Position numbers and translations under genes: made by a program. Shown one piece after another: positions 33,990 to 41,821 of a DNA stretch of 64,000 nucleotides; positions within the stretch are counted from its first letter, which is position 1; each line of letters begins with the position of its first letter. Where the stretch lies: positions 34,964 through 98,963 of the forward strand of contig PKWL01000011.1 in NCBI GenBank assembly GCA_003133225.1. Reading direction: 5' to 3'. The DNA comes from Janthinobacterium sp. GTDB lineage: Bacteria; Pseudomonadota; Gammaproteobacteria; Burkholderiales; Burkholderiaceae_D. The notes under the pieces were generated by a model. That model did not search any database, was not told the DNA's origin, and was given only the letters and a program-made list of their open reading frames with translations.

Positions 33990-34265
33990 TTAGCTCCACC
34001 AGGTAGCTCCAAGCTGGAAAGCAAAGCCTATAAAAATCATTGACAGACCGCATTTTGACATACATGAGTGCATCTTTTTGGCTTCCTCGGCGTCGAGGTC
34101 GTATTGGGACACTTTACGACCATCGCTAAGAATGTTGTTGGGCGAAAGGACAATGCTGACCCCAGTTTCCAGATTCGGCTGAGGCGGCCCAAACTTAAAG
34201 ATGATGATTACCCCAACCATGCCCATTACGAGGCCAATGGAATTGAGCACCTGTGGGCAGGTCAT
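33990..34265 (-). CDS. Small two-pass membrane protein (91 aa)
   Basis: ATG 34265 has GGAG six bases upstream. Two hydrophobic segments (about 7-22 and 72-88) flank a polar loop containing FGPPQPNLETGVSIVL. This layout (helix, FGPPQP, loop, helix) is a common small inner-membrane family of unknown role. Confidence 0.65.
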   Translation of the reverse strand: MTCPQVLNSIGLVMGMVGVIIIFKFGPPQPNLETGVSIVLSPNNILSDGRKVSQYDLDAEEAKKMHSCMSKCGLSMIFIGFAFQLGATWWS

Positions 34266-34536
34266 GTTGCGCTCCAAATCAATCAATGTTTTGGGATAAA
34301 GGGCTGCGCCATAATCAGCTGCGCATGGCGCTTGGTTTAAGAGAAAAATTGCAATAGTATCATGCAAAAATAAATCCGGCCTCGGCTAGAGCCTTCAAAT
34401 CTCGGTTGATGGCGCACTAGGTCGGTTCCTGCAGCGGTTCAGGGCTCCTGCGAATGCTCACCTAGTCGGTTTGAAATTTGGAATCATCGCCCATATTAAT
34501 AGCTACTCGAGGTGCATATCCGCGTAGGTCCCCCGC

Positions 34537-35280
34537 TTAGGCCAAAAGAGACGCAGAGTCTCGAGCGGTAACAGTGGCAGGTATATCCTCAACAACAGTT
34601 GCGTTTTCTTTGTCCAATGGATGTCGCCCTGCGGGCATGTCTGCTAGCGGCACGAATAGTGGTGCGTCTGAACGCGGACCGCGACGTTTAATAATTTCGA
34701 CTGAAACACCGCCGAAATCCGGACGGAGGCCCAACCGCAGCGGTGCCGGCGAAGAATCGCACGCAGATGCCATCGGTCGCATCAACCAAAACCAGGTGTC
34801 CGTCGTCTGGGCGGCCAGGTTCAATCGACGCAACGATTCCGTGCGCACATTCGACTGCCACAGAATCACGGCTCCACAGCTTCCATTTTTGAGTATCTGT
34901 TCGGTGGTCCAAAGCGCATCCCCGGTACTTTTTGCCCGTATCCACAGTAGCCGACTGGTATCGATGCCCCATGTTTGGCAGGCCATAGCTTGAGGGATAT
35001 ATGGCGGCTGAACGAGCGCGATTCTCAGGTTTTGTGACAGCGTAACCAGTGCTGGCTTCAGAAGCTGCATCTCGCCGATTCCAGCTTGCCGCAAAAGAAT
35101 TTCAACGAGCGTCGAGCGCGGCCACCCCTTATTTGGCAACTCCGCATCCAGCGCAGGGTGCCCGGTCGAGCAGGTTGTTGCCCTTGACACGGCGAGTTCG
35201 CTCGCCCGCCAGACGTCCAGAAGTGGCAACTGGAGGAGTGCGTGAGCTGATTCACTCAAGGCAATGGGCGGCGCCAGCAT
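34537..35280 (-). CDS. imuA: ImuA, SOS translesion synthesis accessory protein
   Basis: The 247-aa protein is a RecA/SulA-fold ImuA of the proteobacterial type: STGHPALDAELPNKGWPRST then LVEILLRQAGIGEMQLLKPA and LRIALVQPPYIPQAMACQTW. ImuA works with ImuB and DnaE2 in mutagenic repair, normally from one operon imuA-imuB-dnaE2. Here imuB and dnaE2 do not follow; the next downstream genes are unrelated. A LexA box lies 55 bases upstream, so SOS control is kept. It may act with ImuB/DnaE2 encoded elsewhere or be an orphan copy. Confidence 0.85.
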   Translation of the reverse strand: MLAPPIALSESAHALLQLPLLDVWRASELAVSRATTCSTGHPALDAELPNKGWPRSTLVEILLRQAGIGEMQLLKPALVTLSQNLRIALVQPPYIPQAMACQTWGIDTSRLLWIRAKSTGDALWTTEQILKNGSCGAVILWQSNVRTESLRRLNLAAQTTDTWFWLMRPMASACDSSPAPLRLGLRPDFGGVSVEIIKRRGPRSDAPLFVPLADMPAGRHPLDKENATVVEDIPATVTARDSASLLA

Positions 35281-35334
35281 GGGTTTTCTTCAGGGTTATG
35301 ACGGCTTAGGATAAGGATTTGATGTAAAATACCA

Positions 35335-35350
35335 CTGTATGCCCAAACAG
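35335..35350 (-). promoter_or_regulatory. LexA (SOS) box of imuA
   Basis: CTGTATGCCCAAACAG is an exact CTGT-N8-ACAG LexA site, placed 55 bases before the imuA start. It is also upstream of the plus-strand ADP-ribosylglycohydrolase gene, but 270 bases away. Confidence 0.8.
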
Positions 35351-35616
35351 TATAGACATCAAAAAAGGAAGCGTCAAGAATCTGTCTGGAACCGGGCGCG
35401 GTTGGAGTACGAATCACTAATATTGACGCCAGGCGCGATAATTACCCCCCAATCGGAGCTTCATCCTATCAATCACGCCATACGTGCTGCCAACCGTTGC
35501 CAAGCCTGGGCTTGTTACGGTTTGCCATGGGTCTGCTCAGTTTCGGCACTTGGCACATTTCTCAACCTGCAGCGACACTTGGCCACCAGCTGGCCCAATT
35601 TGATTACAATTGCGCC

Positions 35617-36543
35617 ATGAATAAATCCAACCGTTTGAAAGGCGGCCTGTACGGTCTGCTTATCGGCGACGCTTTAGGTGTGCCGTACGAATTTCACCCT
35701 GCATCCGCCATCCCTTCACGTGACCTCATCGATATGACTCCGCCGGCCCGGTTTCACCGCGCGCATGCCATGGTGAAGCCTGGCACCTGGTCGGACGATG
35801 GTGCACTTGCGCTCTGCCTGCTCGACTCCTTAATTGAAAAAGATGGCCTCGATTTAGAAAATTTGGCGACAAAATTTCTGGAGTGGGGTAGCAACGGCTA
35901 TCTGGCGGTAGACGGGCAGGCATTTGGTATTGGCAACCAAACCAGCCGCGCACTCGAAAACCTGAAAAGCGGTATGTCGCCGGAAACCGCGGGGCCATCT
36001 GATGTCAGGAGCAATGGAAACGGTTCCCTGATGCGGGCGCTTCCATTGGCGTTGTGGCACCGAGGAAGTGATGAAGACCTGGTTGCGCTTGCACATACCC
36101 AATCTTTGCCGACCCACGGCCATGTTCATTCCCAGGTTTGTTGTGCGCTTTACGTACTGGTAGCAAGGCGCCTGCTGGAAGGACAAAAGATGAACGAGGC
36201 ATGGGATGGCGCGGAAGAGGGCTTGGCCAGGCTGTATCGGGATTCGCCCTTTGCGCTAGCGCTCGAATTTGTTCTGTCCTTGAAATCGCAGGAGCCCAAA
36301 GGGTCAGGTTATGTTGTAGACAGCCTCTGGTCAGCCAAAAATGCCTGCCAAGAATCGACTCTTGTGGGCGTTGTGAAAGCGGCGATTGCACTTGGCGACG
36401 ACACCGATACGACCGCGTGTATCGCAGGGGGCCTTGCCGGAATTCATTTTGGATTTGATTCAATCCCGTTGCGCTGGATGGATATCTTGCGCGGAAGAGA
36501 GCTGGTAAAACCACTTGAGAAATTGTTACTTCTCAGAAGCTGA
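35617..36543 (+). CDS. ADP-ribosylglycohydrolase (ARH/DraG) family protein
   Basis: ATG 35617 gives 308 aa. The family motifs are GGLYGLLIGDALGVPYEF at the N-terminus, TWSDDGALALCLLDSL (the first metal-binding acidic group), a central SNGNGSLMRALP block and ALGDDTDTTACIAGGLAG near the C-terminus (second metal site). These enzymes use two Mg2+ to remove ADP-ribose from proteins, nucleic acids or small molecules. In this NADase-rich region it might reverse ADP-ribosylation, which is inference. Two decayed copies exist at 19.7 and 41.4-41.7 kb; the second shares upstream DNA as well. Confidence 0.9.
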   Translation: MNKSNRLKGGLYGLLIGDALGVPYEFHPASAIPSRDLIDMTPPARFHRAHAMVKPGTWSDDGALALCLLDSLIEKDGLDLENLATKFLEWGSNGYLAVDGQAFGIGNQTSRALENLKSGMSPETAGPSDVRSNGNGSLMRALPLALWHRGSDEDLVALAHTQSLPTHGHVHSQVCCALYVLVARRLLEGQKMNEAWDGAEEGLARLYRDSPFALALEFVLSLKSQEPKGSGYVVDSLWSAKNACQESTLVGVVKAAIALGDDTDTTACIAGGLAGIHFGFDSIPLRWMDILRGRELVKPLEKLLLLRS

Positions 36544-36653
36544 AGTGGAAATTCTGGCCATGGTGCCACATTGGCGATTTCTCCAAGGCCGAGGCGCGTT
36601 TTCGGAACGGTCGCCGGCTCAAATTCCAAAATGACGCGCAGCTGCGACGTCGC

Positions 36654-37358
36654 TCATTTGCTCCTCATGGCAATACGTTGAGCATCATTTGCGGCTTTAT
36701 GTGCCGCGTCCATATATCGTGGCCGTTCGTGCTCCGCAAAGCTTGCGATGGCCTCGTCCACGGCACGCGCAAACTCTTCTGGAGACGACGCCTCAGTCTC
36801 AGCCAGGCATTCGAAATACGCTGGCAGCACCACGCGCCAATCTACCCCAACATCGAGCGAACTGCCATCGTCCGAAAAAACTATCACGTCGTCGTTTCCC
36901 TCATCGAGGTGGCGGAGCAATGCGAATAACAGCTCGAAGCATGCCCGCACTCCATGTCCAAAACTATCACGTACTCCCGACTCAATATCCACTTTCGAAG
37001 CGCCGACGCACTTGCGCATCAGCCGGTCGAACTCAGCGATAAACGCGTCCGTGCCTGCCGACTGTTCCCGCCGGGCCCTGTTATTGATTTCAACATGCTC
37101 GTAGAACTCCCCTTCCATCGCGACATCGTGAAATGAGCGCACCTCGTCGAGCAGCGATGCCATAACTATGGTCGCGGCGTCGTCTGAACGGGCGGCGGTC
37201 GGGTCTACGTTAATCTGCACGATATCGCCCAGCAGCGCGCCCAATGTGTCCTCGCTTACGAGTTCAATGGCCCGCTCGGCAATCAGGAGAAGGCTGCCGC
37301 GGGGCAGGGCTCGTAACTCAGCGCGCAGGTTATTGGAGTCAATCTGATGTTGCGTCAT
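36654..37358 (-). CDS. Hypothetical protein (234 aa)
   Basis: From ATG 37358 (a TTG 18 bases earlier is an alternative). An acidic helical protein with EFDRLMRKCVGASKVDIESG and a C-terminal EHERPRYMDAAHKAANDAQR. No domain recognised. Codon use resembles the core genes. Single gene, convergent with the ADP-ribosylglycohydrolase gene. Confidence 0.65.
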   Translation of the reverse strand: MTQHQIDSNNLRAELRALPRGSLLLIAERAIELVSEDTLGALLGDIVQINVDPTAARSDDAATIVMASLLDEVRSFHDVAMEGEFYEHVEINNRARREQSAGTDAFIAEFDRLMRKCVGASKVDIESGVRDSFGHGVRACFELLFALLRHLDEGNDDVIVFSDDGSSLDVGVDWRVVLPAYFECLAETEASSPEEFARAVDEAIASFAEHERPRYMDAAHKAANDAQRIAMRSK

Positions 37359-37598
37359 CGCCGATGTCTCTTTCAAATTTTGTGCCTATAGCGTCGGTGT
37401 TCGTCCACTTTCGGGGATAGGGCGCTTCGCCATGGCGCGACTGCCGATGCTGTCGATATCGTCAGCACAGCGTGCCATGGCGAATTGACTATAAGCCCTT
37501 ACCAGCACGAACTAGCTTTTGGATTCCGATGCCGCGACCGGCAATTCCGCTTCATCGTGACCGCCAGCGGTAGTGCAGGCGCAATCTCGCAAGTTAAC

Positions 37599-37727
37599 CT
37601 ATCTCATGAAGAAAATAGCACCTGCCGCCACAATAAGACCCAGAGTCATAAGAGCCACAGTGGCAGTGATGAGTACCGTCGAAGCGTGTTCCTCATTCTT
37701 CAGAAAATCACGAACAATTCGACGCAT
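37599..37727 (-). CDS. Flp-pilin-like membrane microprotein (42 aa)
   Basis: ATG 37727 has GGAG seven bases upstream. The product starts MRRIVRDFLKNEEHASTV and ends in one hydrophobic helix (LITATVALMTLGLIVAAGAI then FFMR). The layout of basic start, FLKNEE, helix recalls Flp-type prepilins, but the usual GATAIEYG motif is absent and no tad gene is near. A frameshifted paralogue lies at 49967-50094. Confidence 0.6.
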   Translation of the reverse strand: MRRIVRDFLKNEEHASTVLITATVALMTLGLIVAAGAIFFMR

Positions 37728-38010
37728 CTGTAGTCTCCGATTGTTGACGCCGACTTCGAACAACCCCAACCTGCCGACTCCATCGTAGCCAGCGCCGCAA
37801 GAGGGGGATTGACTAGTGGGCCTTGAACCCGCACCCAGCCCTATCTTCCCATCCCTACGAGTGTGCTAGCCAACCCCGATTTTATTATATCAATTACATC
37901 GTTGTGATGACGCCGGCCGGCCATGTGACATCATGCTGCAGCTGTCAAATTCCAATATTGTCAAAGCCAGAGCGCCGTTGGCACCCCGGCACTGGCTTCA
38001 TCGCTGCAGG

Positions 38011-38814
38011 TCACTCGTCAACGTCAACACCATAAATTTCCACGGTGGCCAGTTCTTTGATTACGCGCAATCGCGATGCAGCCATCTTACCGCCGTCATA
38101 TCTAATTTCCTTGCCCCTTACCTCCACCTCACATACGACCAGTTCCTTGCCGGCAGCAACGCTTGCAGCAAACGTGTTGCCGCGCCTTGTTGCTTCGGCG
38201 GCAAGATTTTCGTCCCGGTAGTAGTAAAACCCACCGCAGTGGTCGGGCTTGGCCGCCTCCGACCGCCACGCGCCTAATTTGTATTCAGAGTCGTCGTAGG
38301 CGCTCACGAGTTTGCCATCGGCGGTTTTGGCCAACACTTTGAAGGCCTTTGAGACTGGCGTATAAGGTTTCTTGCAAGCGACGGTCGCTTTGCCGAGGTA
38401 GTGTTTGACCAACTGACCCAACGCCGTGGTGTTCTTGGCGCGCTTCGCGCAGGTGGCTTTCTCGACATCTTGCGCCGTAATCTTGCGGTCGGCGCGGGTG
38501 ATGAGGTAGTAGTCCTTTCCTGAGCGCGAGTAGCCTTTTTTGACGTTTTTCCAGAAAACTCGAACCTGTACAACCAGCGATTTCACTTTTCCGCGAAATA
38601 TTAAAATGTCGTAGATGTCGAGGTTAAGACACTCATATTCCTTCGCGTCGCCGGTGATGAACGGCCGGGGCAGGTGACCAACTTTAATGGCTTCGTCCAA
38701 GAATGTTGTTACTTGAGCTTGCAATTCCAGAGACAGGACGTGGCTTAAATCGAGTGCGCCGTACTGGTCGCGTGGGAGTTTATTGATTACCGAAAAACCG
38801 ATTGCTGAGTTCAT
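38011..38814 (-). CDS. Hypothetical protein (267 aa)
   Basis: ATG 38814 (MNSAIGFSVINKLPRDQYGA); the longer frame to 38979 is not protein-like. The N-terminal half is mixed alpha/beta, the middle basic, and the C-terminal part (KLGAWRSEAAKPDHCGGFYY, then VVCEVEVRGKEIRYDGGKM) resembles a small beta-rich domain often found in phage proteins. No catalytic motif identified. Confidence 0.6.
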   Translation of the reverse strand: MNSAIGFSVINKLPRDQYGALDLSHVLSLELQAQVTTFLDEAIKVGHLPRPFITGDAKEYECLNLDIYDILIFRGKVKSLVVQVRVFWKNVKKGYSRSGKDYYLITRADRKITAQDVEKATCAKRAKNTTALGQLVKHYLGKATVACKKPYTPVSKAFKVLAKTADGKLVSAYDDSEYKLGAWRSEAAKPDHCGGFYYYRDENLAAEATRRGNTFAASVAAGKELVVCEVEVRGKEIRYDGGKMAASRLRVIKELATVEIYGVDVDE

Positions 38815-39140
38815 GACCTGATTCCAAAATGAGTGAAGGAATCTAGTGCAGCGAATGGGTTTTATCTTTCTCGCGACTTGGGGCCGCGCGGTGGCAAGCG
38901 AGCTGGCGCCAATGGTGAAAGATGTCGTCAGCGATTGGGGCAACTGTTGATGTTGAAAGGCGGCCGGACAGGCCGCCAAAGGGCGGATGGATTGATGAAC
39001 GTGGCTATTTCGGAGGTGGGTCCAGTCGATGCCGCTTGTTCAGGTGGTCGCCGGCGGCGACCCTGTCACGTCGAAGAAGTTTGGAAGCCATGTCCATAGC
39101 CACCGCTGCTGGAGTTTACTGAGCAAAGTGCATAATCAGG
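38815..39140. other. Gap with hairpin
   Basis: No gene supported. A GGCGGCC/GGCCGCC hairpin at 38959-38977 lacks a T run. Confidence 0.35.
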
Positions 39141-39515
39141 TCAAGACAAGTGGACGCCATCCAATGTATTACGTCCAAGATATTTAAATTGCTCGGCGAG
39201 TTCATTCATCAGCGCATTTCCCTGGGAGGCGTCTCCGTTAAGAGCAGCTTCAAGCGCGCCACCTATCTTCGTGAGCAACGCCTGCTTTTGCTTTGCATTG
39301 AAAACGACGAAGCCGTTGGCGTGCCGAGACAAATAATCTTTGCCGAAAACGGAAGAACTGTCATCGCGAATTATTTCAAATTTGGAATGAATAGCTGCTC
39401 CATCAATCCCAATTTCCGCAACCTCCGCTTCGATTATCTTGAGCGCGTCAACTTCGTCTTTGGCCTCAATTTCAAGTCGCAGCAAAACGTCGTACACAAT
39501 AGGAAGGATTCTCAC
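39141..39515 (-). CDS. Hypothetical protein (124 aa)
   Basis: I prefer GTG 39515, preceded by GAGGA seven bases upstream, to the longer frame starting at 39560. The protein is a small alpha/beta fold (YDVLLRLEIEAKDEVDALKI, then helices). The first strand-helix unit resembles short ferredoxin-like domains. Function unknown. Confidence 0.6.
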   Translation of the reverse strand: MRILPIVYDVLLRLEIEAKDEVDALKIIEAEVAEIGIDGAAIHSKFEIIRDDSSSVFGKDYLSRHANGFVVFNAKQKQALLTKIGGALEAALNGDASQGNALMNELAEQFKYLGRNTLDGVHLS

Positions 39516-39741
39516 TTGGTATTCCTCAATTTTTGTTTTTTTTAATATTAAATATAGCATTGTGCGAAAACAACGCTTTGCGCTAAAACCAAACGGTAAC
39601 CGAAAGGTAAAACATAGTTACTTTTGCCTCGACAGCCAGTTTTTCGTCAGCATAGAGGGAAAACCCGCCCCATGGTCAGGGCTGACCAACAGGGCCAAGT
39701 GGCGAATTCAATCGATTCAAGATGGCCGCGATGGGGATGCT

Positions 39742-40155
39742 TCAACCACGAATTGAGGTGCTCGCGGGCCCGCTCGTAGGAACCTTCGCAAATTGGAGGT
39801 AGCCAAACAGACAGGCGAAAATAAAAGAAAGTGCAACGTTTAGCCAGCTAGCCTGAGGCGTTTCGGTGGAGGTCAGTTGTCTGGTCAGCGTTATTGCAAA
39901 ACTAGCACAGTTAATTATTAGATTACCGAGAATGACATAGCGAACATCTGCCATCGTTGGGGCATTACTTGCTGCCCAGTTCATAATTGCAAGAGCGATA
40001 AAAGTGCCTCCATAAAGCATAGTGTTATAAACGCCGGTTTGATTCAACGGCTCGGCTTTGTACACAGCCATAAGCTCATTGGGTATAAATACAAGGGCAA
40101 GTCCAAAAATCATTAGGATAGCCGCAGCGCTTTTAAGAACAAGACGATAGGTCAT
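39742..40155 (-). CDS. Four-pass membrane protein (137 aa)
   Basis: ATG 40155 has GGAG six to seven bases upstream. Four hydrophobic segments (about 8-28, 44-62, 70-92, 103-122). FIPNELMAVYKAEPLNQTGV between helices 1 and 2 recalls small DUF4345-like membrane proteins. Role unknown. Confidence 0.7.
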   Translation of the reverse strand: MTYRLVLKSAAAILMIFGLALVFIPNELMAVYKAEPLNQTGVYNTMLYGGTFIALAIMNWAASNAPTMADVRYVILGNLIINCASFAITLTRQLTSTETPQASWLNVALSFIFACLFGYLQFAKVPTSGPASTSIRG

Positions 40156-40512
40156 AACATTCTCCGATGGTTATCGTGGGTCCAAGGTACAACCTCACTA
40201 GTAAATCAAAAAGAGCGCCAATGGGCTTGAGAGACCTCAAGGTCTTTCTACGTTTAGGACGGAGACGGCACTTGCCGGCCAATGTTGCATGGGCGCTTTG
40301 TCAAGCGTCTCGCGGTCACGGAAAAAGGCGGCGGGAGCGTAGCGGCTGAGGTGGGCTCGGCGTGGCCAGCTGAAAGCTAGCTTCACGCACCGTTCTCTCG
40401 TGGCGGCGCCGTCTCCTCTATCAACGGATAATAGTTGCACGGGGATATCTGTCATCAAATAATCCAATTTCGCGCAACACCTAGGCTCCCCCTGGTCGGT
40501 TAATCTAGGGGC
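40156..40512. other. Gap without a supported gene
   Basis: An open frame on the minus strand (40237-40467) has no ribosome binding site and arginine-rich composition typical of spurious frames. Nothing else seen. Confidence 0.35.
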
Positions 40513-40686
40513 ATGAAAATTTCTTTCGAAACCATCATCCCACTACTGCATAAGACGACTTTTGGTGTTCTGGCGACACAATCGACGCAGCTGCCAGGCT
40601 ACCCGTTCGCGTCCATTTTGCCATTTGTGCCCGATGAGCGGCATCGCCCGGTAATTCTTGTTAGCCATAGAATAAAACTTCTCTAG
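40513..40686 (+). pseudogene. N-terminal piece of a HugZ/pyridoxamine oxidase-like gene
   Basis: A 57-residue frame: LLHKTTFGVLATQSTQLPGY, then PFASILPFVPDERHRPVILV and an abrupt end. This is the first part of HugZ-type FMN-binding split-barrel proteins (heme or FMN utilisation), normally 160-250 residues. The remaining barrel and the C-terminal domain are missing. Confidence 0.65.
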
Positions 40687-40727
40687 GGCGCTAAATTTAA
40701 ATTAAAATATCAGTGAGAAAATGTAAA

Positions 40728-41333
40728 ATGCCAATAAAATTGATTATGCCAGCGAAACAGCCGCTTTCTTATCAAATACTGCCGAACTCGTGTTGGCCAA
40801 CGTGTGTAATGAACGCGCTGACAATATTTGAAAAAAATAAGGCTGTTAATGGAATTGGATTCGCGGAAGGTATGCTTCGCGCTGTTTTAAAAGATGACGG
40901 TGTTCAATCAGGGTGGGATTGGTGGTATGTTTTGGAGGCAATAGCAAAACGAGCCGGATTAAAGATTAGTGGCAGCGAAGCTCACGAAGATGTCGCCGGT
41001 TTATTGAGGAATTTAAATTTCAAGAACGCCGTCGCTATTTGCGAGGTAAACAGAGGCGGACATTCAATCTTGCTCACCGACAGGGATGAGTCCGGTTGGC
41101 TGGCCGGCTTTGACCCGAGTTGGGATAATATCATCGAGGCAAGAAAAGATATTGAGAAAGGAATGTTTTCACCCAAATTTGAATTATTTCCGACCGTCAG
41201 GCAGGAGGAGTATGGAGCAGTCAATATTCGAGTAGAGCAAGCTTATTTTTTGAAAGAACGTCCTCAAGAAGGGAAATATCAAATCGGTCCGGTAAGCACA
41301 AGAAATATCACGATAATTGAAAATATTAGTTAG
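40728..41333 (+). CDS. C39-like papain-fold cysteine peptidase
   Basis: The 201-aa protein (ATG 40728; GTG 40713 is an alternative) has the papain-type order: Q16 and C22 in QILPNSCWPTCVMNALT, then H112 in NRGGHSILLTDRD and D129 in GFDPSWDNII. This fits a peptidase C39-like domain. There is no signal peptide or transporter, so it is cytoplasmic and not a bacteriocin exporter. It is a single AT-rich gene amid gene debris, which fits an effector or maturation protease acquired by transfer. Substrate unknown. Confidence 0.7.
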   Translation: MPIKLIMPAKQPLSYQILPNSCWPTCVMNALTIFEKNKAVNGIGFAEGMLRAVLKDDGVQSGWDWWYVLEAIAKRAGLKISGSEAHEDVAGLLRNLNFKNAVAICEVNRGGHSILLTDRDESGWLAGFDPSWDNIIEARKDIEKGMFSPKFELFPTVRQEEYGAVNIRVEQAYFLKERPQEGKYQIGPVSTRNITIIENIS

Positions 41334-41417
41334 ATTATTTTAAAATTTTGTTTACTCTGGTCGAGAATTGCCCGCCTGTTTGGAATTTAAACAACCCATC
41401 TTGCAAATAGGTGCATA

Positions 41418-41690
41418 GCCTGGGCTCGTTACTGTTTGCCCAGTTTCGGCGCCCGGCTCATTTATCTACCTTCACCAACACTTGGCCAGCACAATTTGAT
41501 GGCAATTATGCTATGAATAAAGCCAATAGCTCGAAAGGCGGCCTCTACGGCCTGCTTATCCGCGATGCTCTAGGCGTCCCGCGCGAATTCCACCCCGCAT
41601 CCGCCATCCCACCGCGTGAATCCATAGATATAGCTCGGCTGGCCTGGTTTCGCTGCGCGCATGTATCGGCTAAACCAAATACGGAGGTCA
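41418..41690 (+). pseudogene. Truncated ADP-ribosylglycohydrolase copy
   Basis: Aligned with 35503-35790: about 95 bases of upstream DNA and the first 55 codons (ATG 41513; KGGLYGLLIRDALGVPREFH against KGGLYGLLIGDALGVPYEFH). The match stops before the metal-binding TWSDD motif, where an Mrr N-domain scrap is fused in frame. Note G to R in the conserved IGDALG motif. Not functional as a hydrolase. Confidence 0.8.
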
Positions 41691-41797
41691 TGCGAAGCGC
41701 TCACCGTCAATTGGAGGTCGCCTTGGCCGACGAAATGCTTCAACGAATCCGGTCGGGAACGTCGGCTTTTTTCGATAGCTTCATAGCGCGCAATTAG
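41687..41797 (+). pseudogene. Mrr N-domain fragment fused to the truncated hydrolase
   Basis: VMRSAHRQLEVALADEMLQR matches the C-terminal part of the Mrr_N gene at 21.6-22.2 kb, then goes on with SAFFDSFIARN, which looks like the start of the usual link to an Mrr nuclease domain. A stop follows. The in-frame joining to the hydrolase start gives a chimeric 95-codon frame. Confidence 0.7.
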
Positions 41798-41821
41798 CTT
41801 TGACGTCAACAGATATGGCCC

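Noticed and set aside
34574..34993. 139-codon plus-strand frame opposite imuA
   Set aside because: Shadow of imuA, which has family motifs and a LexA-controlled promoter.
37805..37870. tRNA-like GGGTTCAAGG on the minus strand
   Set aside because: No acceptor, D or anticodon stem can be formed around it, so it is not a tRNA.
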